15,284 bases of DNA from an uncultured bacterium (lineage in GTDB: Bacteria > Bacteroidota > Bacteroidia > Bacteroidales > CAIWKO01), in assembly GCA_903916135.1 (NCBI GenBank), contig CAIWVT010000201.1, positions 1 through 15,284 of the forward strand, read 5' to 3'. Numbering within the stretch: position 1 is the stretch's first letter; each line of letters begins with the position of its first letter. The notes beneath the pieces were generated by a model. The model was not told where the DNA came from. It was given only the letters and a program-made list of their open reading frames with translations, and ran no database searches. The translations under genes were made by a program, and so were the position numbers. Below are positions 1 to 5,432 of the stretch, in pieces.

Positions 1-814
1 GCAAATAGAAAATCTTCCCATTAAAATGCGCACTTAAGTAATCAAACAAATCAATCAAATGACCTTTTCGGACAACATCGATAAAACTTTTCGAATAACC
101 AAATTCTGATTTATTAAAAAAATCAGTGCTAAAGACTTTTGTTTCATTCCCATTATTGTCAATATCAATTCTTTCTTCAAGGTATTTTATCAATATACCT
201 AGTACAAGAAGCTTATTAGCAACTTGTTTTTCAAGGTTAATATCATTAAGAAATGTAATTCTTGCATTCTTTAATTCCGAAATAAGTTTCTCGTATGAAG
301 TTGTATTGTAACCAAAGTCAACTTGTGTTTCTTCCCAAAAAGTACCATTATCAAATCTTTTTCCTGAATATCGCTCAAACTTTTCCAGCGCATCACTTAC
401 CATATTCAGAACTTCAAATGGACTTACTTTAAAACCTGAATTTTCGGAGTATTCCACAGGTTTAGAAGCATTAAAGAGTTTTACTTCTGACTTTGTAATT
501 ACAACATACAATCGAACTTCAGAGGTACTCCATACGTTCTTGTGAATTTCAATAATATCTCTTTCGTTCATTGTGAAATCAAAAACATATAATTGAGGTA
601 CTGATGGCCTAGAATTGTTTGGGTAATTTCTAAAATAGACGGCATCAGCATTCACACGTTTCGCTTTTTCAAGATGAAAACGTTGGTGAAAATTCATTAA
701 TGAATTATTCTTTTCTAATTCTTTAACCTGGATTAGTCCTAAAGAATATAGCTCATCGCCAAGCATTTTAAGCTTAGATAAACCTTTAATATATTCTTTA
801 GTTTCCATGTTCAT
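1..814 (-). CDS. N-terminal part of a putative N-6 adenine DNA methylase / type IIG restriction-modification protein (partial, runs off left edge)
   Basis: The minus strand is open from an ATG at 814 (alternative in-frame ATG at 808; a TAG lies two codons upstream of 814) to base 1, giving 271 visible residues with no stop. I see a hydrophobic segment around residues 200-215 ending in KYLEER, and a later LFDYLSAHFNGKIF near residue 256-269. These resemble the 'xxRYLEDRG ... FNGDLF' region that precedes the catalytic methylase domain in large N-6 DNA methylases of type IIG / Eco57I-like systems. The part around residues 55-80 (VYFRNYP, then PQLYVFDF) also fits such N-terminal regions. The catalytic motifs (FxGxG, NPPY) would lie beyond the left edge, so activity cannot be judged. 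Such proteins methylate adenine and often also cut DNA. Gene existence is well supported; the family call is from memory of motifs. Confidence 0.68.
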   Translation of the reverse strand, partial: MNMETKEYIKGLSKLKMLGDELYSLGLIQVKELEKNNSLMNFHQRFHLEKAKRVNADAVYFRNYPNNSRPSVPQLYVFDFTMNERDIIEIHKNVWSTSEVRLYVVITKSEVKLFNASKPVEYSENSGFKVSPFEVLNMVSDALEKFERYSGKRFDNGTFWEETQVDFGYNTTSYEKLISELKNARITFLNDINLEKQVANKLLVLGILIKYLEERIDIDNNGNETKVFSTDFFNKSEFGYSKSFIDVVRKGHLIDLFDYLSAHFNGKIFYL

Positions 815-842
815 TTTCTAATATTCTTATCAAGCCAAGATA

Positions 843-850
843 CAAAGATA
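843..850 (-). promoter_or_regulatory. Putative Bacteroidota -7 box for the methylase-like gene
   Basis: On the minus strand the bases read TATCTTTG, an exact match to the Bacteroidota -7 consensus TAnnTTTG. It sits about 28 bases before the ATG at 814. No well-spaced TTG -33 element is evident; the nearest TTG is only about 11 bases upstream of the box. Transcription would start near 836. Confidence 0.5.
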
Positions 851-1342
851 AAAAGTTGATTCAATTTTGATTTTTCTTTTTTTTTAAAGTTCGATCCTTT
901 TTTAACAATGAACTCTAACTTGTATATATGTAAATCTAATCCTCAAAAAGGCGTACACTACTGACACACTTTGTTTACCTTTTTTCATTTTCATGGTGTA
1001 TAATATTTTTTTACAAAGATACATAAGATTTCTTTAAAATGATATTTTTTAAAAAAAAGATTGCAAATCATCAAAAGACGGTATTTTATTTCACTCTACA
1101 AAAGTAAATAATATTTCAATACAAAGAAACATTATTTGATCAGAAGACGATATTAAATTCCATCCATCAAAATTACACAATAAATCAATCCAAAAAAAAA
1201 TTATTTTCATACCAAATTAATTTTCTACTATTGGTAAGCCCAAAAGAATGCTTTTTACTTAAAAATTCCTCTTCACATCTCACTTTTCTAACCCACTGCA
1301 AATAAGCATACTATAGAAATAATATTTTTTGGAGGAGAGCAA
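851..1342. other. AT-rich gene-free intergenic stretch
   Basis: About 490 bases with poly-A/T runs and no open frame with a plausible start. It contains the 69-bp direct repeat described separately. Several additional TAnnTTTG-like boxes appear on the minus strand (for example at 1014-1021 and 1099-1106), but none has a good -33 partner. A purine stretch GGAGGAGAG at 1331-1339 lies just before the 21-bp array, with no start codon at a useful distance. I see no RNA gene. Confidence 0.6.
1070..1207. repeat. Two adjacent degenerate 69-bp direct repeats
   Basis: Bases 1070-1138 and 1139-1207 align without gaps. I count 51 identical positions of 69 (about 74%). Both copies begin ATCA(A/G)AAGACG and end near ATTATTT. 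A possible older third copy upstream (about 1001-1069) is not convincing. The copies directly abut, so this is an old tandem duplication rather than a CRISPR-like repeat-spacer arrangement. Confidence 0.6.
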
Positions 1343-1651
1343 ACTTCCCCGGTTTCTATAATAACTTCCCCGGTTTCTATAATAACCTCCCCGGTTTTTA
1401 TAATTACTTCCGAAGTTTTTAGAATGACTTCTGAGGTTTTTATAATTACTTCCGAGGTTTTTATAATTACTTGCGAGGTTTCTATAATTACTTCCGAGGT
1501 TTCTATAATTACTTGCGAGGTTTTTATAATTACTGCCGAGGTTTTTATAATGACTTCTGATGTTTTTAGAATTACTTCTGATGTTTTTATAATTACTTGC
1601 GAGGTTTCTATAATTACTTCCGAAGTTTTTAGAATGACTTCTGAGGTTTTT
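1343..1651. repeat. 21-bp tandem repeat array, 14 full units plus a partial unit
   Basis: Units start at 1343 and every 21 bases after that (1364, 1385, 1406 and so on to 1637). The consensus is ACTTCCGAGGT followed by TTTTATAATT. The first half is a near-palindrome, perfect (ACTTC-C-GAAGT) in the units at 1406 and 1616. The first three units form a variant with CCCCGG in the core. The units at 1406-1427 and 1616-1637 share the same two-unit sequence, which suggests internal segmental duplication. Because 21 is divisible by three, both strands stay open. The plus strand reads TSEVFII-type heptads (stop-free 1292-1753) and the minus strand reads KTSEVII-type heptads (no ATG; TTG at 1668). No normal start codon or promoter supports either as a gene. 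Confidence 0.9.
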
Positions 1652-1820
1652 TCTTTTTCGTCCCTCAAAATTATTTTTCTGATTGATTTAGCGCATTTTT
1701 CTTTTTGCCTTTCCTATATGGCTATTTTGCAGTGGAATGTAACAGACTTTTAAAAAATAATAAAAATATACATTTTCAACCTGCGTTATATTATAGTTAA
1801 AGATAAAATTTAATTTTTTA
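1652..1820. other. Intergenic stretch between repeat array and hypothetical gene
   Basis: AT-rich DNA with no plausible gene. The plus-strand frame entering from the array stops at 1753. Nothing else recognisable is seen before the promoter of the next gene. Confidence 0.5.
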
Positions 1821-1855
1821 TTTGATGTTTTTCTTATACGTAATTCGTATCTTTG
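1821..1855 (+). promoter_or_regulatory. Putative sigma-A promoter of the 206-aa hypothetical gene
   Basis: TATCTTTG at 1848-1855 matches the Bacteroidota -7 consensus exactly. TTTG at 1821-1824 is a candidate -33 element, but the 23-base spacer is at the long end of the usual range. The start codon follows 34 bases after the -7 box. Confidence 0.55.
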
Positions 1856-1889
1856 CAAAAAAAAGTATTAATCCAAAAAAAATAGTATT

Positions 1890-2510
1890 ATGAAAGTAAA
1901 TGTGAAATTAGAACTGGACAAAAAATCTGATGGTGATTTATTGTTAGATTGTGGAGATTATGTAACCGCCATGACGGGCAATGTACTATTTGCGCTTTTA
2001 TATATCGTAGCGCAAGTTCTTAAAGTGAAAAACGCCGTAATTGCGTTTCATGGTGCATTAAATGCTCCTACTTCCGACGACAAAAAAAGCAACATTATTA
2101 AAACCCGTGATATTTTAGAAAGAGAAACAAAGGTGCTTGGCAATCAGGTGGAAGAGGTGGCTAACGATCCTGCCTTGCCTGATAACCAAAGAGCAGGTGT
2201 TATTGAAAGTGCTCACATGCACCAAAAAGACAAAACAGCACGAGGCGATCAAAAGTTTGAGGTTTTTCAGTCAATCACGATTCTGCATGGTGCCTATATA
2301 ACGGCTAAGGGATTGGCTAATAGTCATACGTGGGCATACACTAAGGATTTGGTTCACTGTACAAATAAAACAGTATCCGACCCCACTACCGTAGCCCATT
2401 ATGAAACGGGTGCATTGGAAGAAAACGTTGAGTATGCATTTTTTCATTTGGCAACTATACCAAAGGTTGCAACGATGTGGGAAGGTCCAATTTTTAAGAA
2501 GATATTTTAA
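1890..2510 (+). CDS. Hypothetical protein of a Bacteroidota-specific family (helical N-terminus, fibronectin-like C-terminus)
   Basis: A 206-residue protein with no signal peptide, preceded by a good promoter and followed by a strong terminator, so it is a monocistronic unit. The start MKVNVKLELDKKSDGDLLL and the VTAMTGN near residue 25-31 recall a family of small Bacteroidota proteins of unknown function. These begin with a 'L.LskLsDadLL..A..IVtkMTGN' block, continue as helices, and end in a fibronectin type III-like strand domain. Here the C-terminal part (about residues 130-206) contains W148, C157 and an EYAFFHLATIP ... WEGPIFKKI ending that fits such a domain. The middle (about 60-125) is charged and helical, and degenerate compared with what I remember. 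No catalytic motif is visible. The function is unknown. Confidence 0.8.
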   Translation: MKVNVKLELDKKSDGDLLLDCGDYVTAMTGNVLFALLYIVAQVLKVKNAVIAFHGALNAPTSDDKKSNIIKTRDILERETKVLGNQVEEVANDPALPDNQRAGVIESAHMHQKDKTARGDQKFEVFQSITILHGAYITAKGLANSHTWAYTKDLVHCTNKTVSDPTTVAHYETGALEENVEYAFFHLATIPKVATMWEGPIFKKIF

Positions 2511-2532
2511 TTTATAAAAAATTTTGTATTAG

Positions 2533-2563
2533 AAGCTTGCTCGAAAGGGCAGGCTTTTTTTTT
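2533..2563 (+). terminator. Intrinsic terminator after the 206-aa hypothetical gene
   Basis: A 10-bp stem pairs AAGCTTGCTC (2533-2542) with GGGCAGGCTT (2547-2556) using two G-U pairs. It closes on a GAAA tetraloop and is followed by a run of nine T from 2555 to 2563. It lies 23 bases after the stop codon. Confidence 0.9.
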
Positions 2564-2570
2564 ATTTATA

Positions 2571-2610
2571 GTCATTTTTTGTCATTCATTGTCATTTATG
2601 GTCATTGGGC
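2571..2610. repeat. Four 10-bp repeats beginning GTCATT
   Basis: Four consecutive 10-base blocks start exactly at 2571, 2581, 2591 and 2601. All begin GTCATT, and the last four bases vary (TTTT, CATT, TATG, GGGC). The next word, CTTAGT, continues a 10-base step at 2615 and 2625. Confidence 0.8.
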
Positions 2611-2613
2611 TTT

Positions 2614-2790
2614 TCTTAGTGTAGCTTAGTGGTCTTAGTCCCGTCCCGTACCGTAGGTCGGGAGTCTTAGTGGTTTTTTTTCTTTTTTAACCACAGTGGT
2701 ACACGGAGTAAAAACACAGAGGTACATAGTGGTTTTGCAATATCATGAAATTCTGCGTCAATCAGCGCAATCTGCGGACAACATTTCTTT
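2614..2790. repeat. Mosaic of short intergenic repeat words and hairpins
   Basis: CTTAGT occurs at 2615, 2625, 2634 and 2666. Between the third and fourth copies lies a GC-rich hairpin at 2645-2662, CCCG-T-ACC / GTA / GGT-CGGG, where the T is a bulge. GTGGTT (2670) faces AACCAC (2689) across a T-rich loop, and ACCAC-A-GTGGT at 2690-2700 is palindromic. This is followed by CACGGAGT / CACAGAGGT words and a TTCTGCGTCAAT ... AATCTGCGGA pair. No open reading frame of note is present. The remaining bases to about 2928 are AT-rich and otherwise featureless. Confidence 0.6.
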
Positions 2791-2928
2791 GCTTATTTTC
2801 TCCCAAATATAGATGTGTAAAAAAAAAATTAAAAATAATTGAAAAAATTTTTCAATACTAAATGGCTAATATGCAGTGATTTTACTATAATGCTATACAA
2901 ACTAATAAAAAATAATTAGTACCATGTA

Positions 2929-2958
2929 TTGCATAGTACTAAAATTGTTGTATCTTTG
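2929..2958 (+). promoter_or_regulatory. Sigma-A promoter of the padR-pspC operon
   Basis: TTG at 2929-2931, a 19-base spacer, then TATCTTTG at 2951-2958. This is an exact -7 consensus with ideal spacing for Bacteroidota. It implies a leader of about 140 bases before the PadR start codon, occupied by the short word repeats described next. A PadR operator could overlap here, but no clear dyad is seen. Confidence 0.7.
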
Positions 2959-2980
2959 CAGCGATTTTGTTTTCTTCTTG

Positions 2981-3106
2981 AATGAAAAATTAAAAATTAA
3001 AAATGAAAAATGGAACAACTCGGAACTCCGAACTCGGAACTCTGAACAATGAACTCGAAACTATGAACTAAATCTAAAATCAATAAATCATAAATCAAAA
3101 ATAAAA
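2981..3106 (+). repeat. Leader of the padR operon built from stacked short-period repeats
   Basis: Four low-complexity words follow one another. AAAAATT/AAAAATG units occupy about 2983-3012. GAACTC-type units of about 9 bases (GGAACTC, CGAACTC, GGAACTC) run about 3013-3047. GAACTCGAAACTATGAACT covers about 3051-3069. AAATC-type units (AAATCATAAATC at 3085-3096) run to the start codon. All lie inside the predicted 5' untranslated leader. There is no SD of the GGAGG type. Confidence 0.65.
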
Positions 3107-3108
3107 AA

Positions 3109-3441
3109 ATGGATATAGAAAACTCAAAAGCCCAGTTACGCAAAGGACTGCTGGAGTATTGCATACTTTCTATTGTACACGAGAAGGAGATGTACGCCTC
3201 GGATGTGATGGAAAGGATGAAAGAAGCCAAGCTGATCGTAGTGGAGGGGACGCTCTACCCTTTGTTGACGCGATTGAAAAACGATGGTTTGCTCAACTAT
3301 CGCTGGGAAGAATCGAAATCAGGTCCTCCACGCAAATATTATGAATTGACCGACCTCGGCAAAAAGTTTCTGACAGAATTGGATGAAAGCTGGAACGAGT
3401 TGGTGAATTCGGTGAAACAAATAACAAAGAAAAACAAATAA
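3109..3441 (+). CDS. PadR-family transcriptional regulator
   Basis: A 110-residue single-domain winged-helix protein, the normal length for the short PadR class. The N-terminal helix reads LRKGLLEYCILSIV (residues 10-23). The recognition region VVEGTLYPLLTRLKNDGLL (about 44-62) and the wing GPPRKYYELTDLGK (about 72-85) are the strongest family signatures. PadR proteins are usually dimeric repressors of adjacent membrane or efflux genes and respond to small ligands. The start at 3109 is the first ATG after the AT-rich leader and gives the usual N-terminus. The stop is 18 bases before the next gene, so the two are cotranscribed from the promoter at 2929-2958. Autoregulation is likely by analogy but no operator is identified. 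Confidence 0.93.
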   Translation: MDIENSKAQLRKGLLEYCILSIVHEKEMYASDVMERMKEAKLIVVEGTLYPLLTRLKNDGLLNYRWEESKSGPPRKYYELTDLGKKFLTELDESWNELVNSVKQITKKNK

Positions 3442-3459
3442 TTTTAAAACATAAACGTC

Positions 3460-5253
3460 ATGCACAAAACTATTTCAATTAACATTGGTGGTATGTTTTT
3501 TCAAATTGATGAACAAGCATACATGATTCTGGAAGCATATCTGGAATCCTTAAAAAATCATTTTGCCGCCACAGAAGGCAACGAAGAAATCATTCAAGAC
3601 ATCGAGGCACGTATCGCTGAGATTTTTCAAACCAAAATAGAAGCGGGGCAGGTGTTGATTTCGCAACAAATTGTTGACGAAACTATCAATATATTAGGCA
3701 AACCGCGCGATATGGACAATAGAGATTCGGAACAGGAAACAAAACAAGAAACCAAAAAGACCACTAAAAAACGTTTATTTCGCGATGAAGAAAATCGTGT
3801 TTTGGGGGGTGTTTGTTCGGGCTTAGGTCATTATTTAGACATTGACCCTGTGTGGTTTCGTTTAGGTTTTGTGATAGGGCTTATCTTTTTTGCTTCAAGC
3901 ATTTTGGTGTATTTAGTGTTGTGGATCATTATTCCGAAGGCTTTGAGCATGGAAGATAAAATGAACATGAAAGGTTCGCCGATGACTATTTCGGAGATAG
4001 AACACAACATCAAAAATGAATTTGAAGACCTCAAGACTCGTTTTCATACGATGAAGGGCAATGCACGTCGTCATGGCAAGAAAGAGATACGAGATTTGAA
4101 ACAAAAAATCCAAGAAGCAAAGCGTAATGAAAAATACACCTGTTGTCAGAAAAGAGTAGCAGCATCGGTGATGGGTTATCCACCCGATACGAAGCATCGT
4201 CAGGGTTTTGGTAGTGTGTTTGGCGAAATCATCTATTATTTTCTGCGTGCGTTGTTGATTTTCACAGGCATCGTATTGCTCATCATTGCCATCGTTTTGA
4301 CTGCTTCCTTGGTGCTGTCGCTAACGGCTTCCGATAGTTTCTTGTTTTTCACTAAATGGGGCATATCATCGGTGTCGCTGCCTGCTTTGTCGAATATGTT
4401 TTTTGAAAACTCGTGGCAACAACATCTTGCCGTTGTTTCCTTAATCCTATTGATAGGTGTTCCGCTTTTGATGCTTATTTTCAATAGCATCCGCATGATA
4501 ATCGGATTCAAAACCAAAATACGTATTGTTTCTGTAACCGCTTCGCTGATTTGGCTTACGGGTTTGATTTTAGCCATATTTCTTACCATAAATATCATTG
4601 GAAACTTCAATGAAAAAAGCAGCGTCAAACAAGAGGTGATGTTGCCGCAGCCCAAGGAAACACTGACCATTGACGTGAAAGACAATTTGCCCAATCAAAT
4701 CAATATGCATTTTATGGATGATGAGAACACTGATATTGATATGCACAAGCATGAGCGTTTTGTGTTCAACAACTTCTATTTGCTGAACAATGGAGCCCAA
4801 TTCTGCGCGTATGGATTTCCAAAACTAAAAATCATACCATCAGAAACGGATGCTTATAGGCTCACTGTGGTTAAATTTTCGAGAGGCACCACGATTATGA
4901 ACGCACGCAATAGGGCACAAGTTATAAATATGAATGTCAGTATAGCGGATTCCACGCTGAGTATCAGCAATTATTTTCTGCTGCCTTATTTTGAAAAATG
5001 GCGTAACCAATCTGTCAAAATTGTTTTGGAAGTGCCTGAAGGCAAAAGCATCTTTATGACTAAAAGAGTAGAGAACCTGATTTACGACCGTGATAATGTT
5101 GATGGCAGTTGGAATTTGGATATGATAGGCAAAAAGATGACCATGAAGGATGGCGAACTGATTGAAAATTCAGAGATTCAACCAACGGATACTAATGCGC
5201 AAAAACAAGAGACGAGAGAGCTGAAAGTTGTTGTAAAGAAAGCTGTGAACTAA
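3460..5253 (+). CDS. PspC-domain multi-pass membrane protein
   Basis: A 597-residue protein. Residues 1-80 form a soluble N-terminal domain with IIQDIEARIAEIF near 44-56, common in Bacteroidota PspC proteins. The PspC domain covers about 105-161 (RLFRDEENRVLGGVCSGLG, then a membrane helix about 135-158). A charged helical stretch (about 175-225) precedes three further membrane segments at about 260-288, 322-350 and 354-381. The rest (about 384-597) is a soluble beta-rich tail that may be a toast-rack-like domain. It is much longer than stand-alone PspC (about 120 residues). PspC proteins sense or transmit envelope stress in the phage-shock system; the Bacteroidota role is not established. Placement directly after padR (18-base gap) is an arrangement I associate with this phylum and suggests PadR controls its level. 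Confidence 0.85.
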   Translation: MHKTISINIGGMFFQIDEQAYMILEAYLESLKNHFAATEGNEEIIQDIEARIAEIFQTKIEAGQVLISQQIVDETINILGKPRDMDNRDSEQETKQETKKTTKKRLFRDEENRVLGGVCSGLGHYLDIDPVWFRLGFVIGLIFFASSILVYLVLWIIIPKALSMEDKMNMKGSPMTISEIEHNIKNEFEDLKTRFHTMKGNARRHGKKEIRDLKQKIQEAKRNEKYTCCQKRVAASVMGYPPDTKHRQGFGSVFGEIIYYFLRALLIFTGIVLLIIAIVLTASLVLSLTASDSFLFFTKWGISSVSLPALSNMFFENSWQQHLAVVSLILLIGVPLLMLIFNSIRMIIGFKTKIRIVSVTASLIWLTGLILAIFLTINIIGNFNEKSSVKQEVMLPQPKETLTIDVKDNLPNQINMHFMDDENTDIDMHKHERFVFNNFYLLNNGAQFCAYGFPKLKIIPSETDAYRLTVVKFSRGTTIMNARNRAQVINMNVSIADSTLSISNYFLLPYFEKWRNQSVKIVLEVPEGKSIFMTKRVENLIYDRDNVDGSWNLDMIGKKMTMKDGELIENSEIQPTDTNAQKQETRELKVVVKKAVN

Positions 5254-5270
5254 AGTTGAATCTTGCCCAA

Positions 5271-5400
5271 CACGAAGACACGATAGCACAAAGACACAAA
5301 GGCACTACGACACTAAGACACTAAGACACGAAGGCTCGAGGACAGGAAGAAATTCGTATTATCTTTGTGTTTCTTTGAGTCTTAGTGCCTTTGTGGTTTT
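5271..5400. repeat. CACAAAG/GACACTAAG word repeats forming an inverted repeat between convergent genes
   Basis: The left part (about 5271-5334) repeats words such as CACAAAGACAC, GGCACTA and GACACTAAGACACTAAG. The right part (about 5360-5400) carries the complement. CACAAAGGCACTA at 5295-5307 is perfectly complementary to TAGTGCCTTTGTG at 5383-5395. The right arm is followed by GGTTTTTCTT. The element sits between the 3' ends of the PspC gene (plus) and the acyl-CoA synthetase gene (minus), so it may fold as a bidirectional transcription stop; the 75-base loop makes it a loose hairpin. Confidence 0.65.
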
Positions 5401-5432
5401 TCTTACATTCGAACTTTCAGGTGGCTTGAAGC

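Noticed and set aside
126..311. A 61-codon plus-strand open frame
   Set aside because: It lies antisense within the continuous methylase-like frame, has no promoter, and has composition typical of a shadow frame.
1014..1021. Second TATCTTTG box on the minus strand as a promoter of the methylase-like gene
   Set aside because: It is about 200 bases from the start codon with no -33 partner, while a closer identical box exists at 843-850.
1070..1207. CRISPR-like repeat pair with period 69
   Set aside because: Similarity runs along the whole 69 bases and not as a conserved repeat plus a unique spacer.
1343..1651. CRISPR array
   Set aside because: Units are contiguous at 21 bp with no unique spacers, and no cas genes are nearby.
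5360..5367. TATCTTTG on the plus strand as a promoter
   Set aside because: It lies between convergent gene ends with no plus-strand gene downstream, inside a word-repeat region that naturally contains CTTTGTG.
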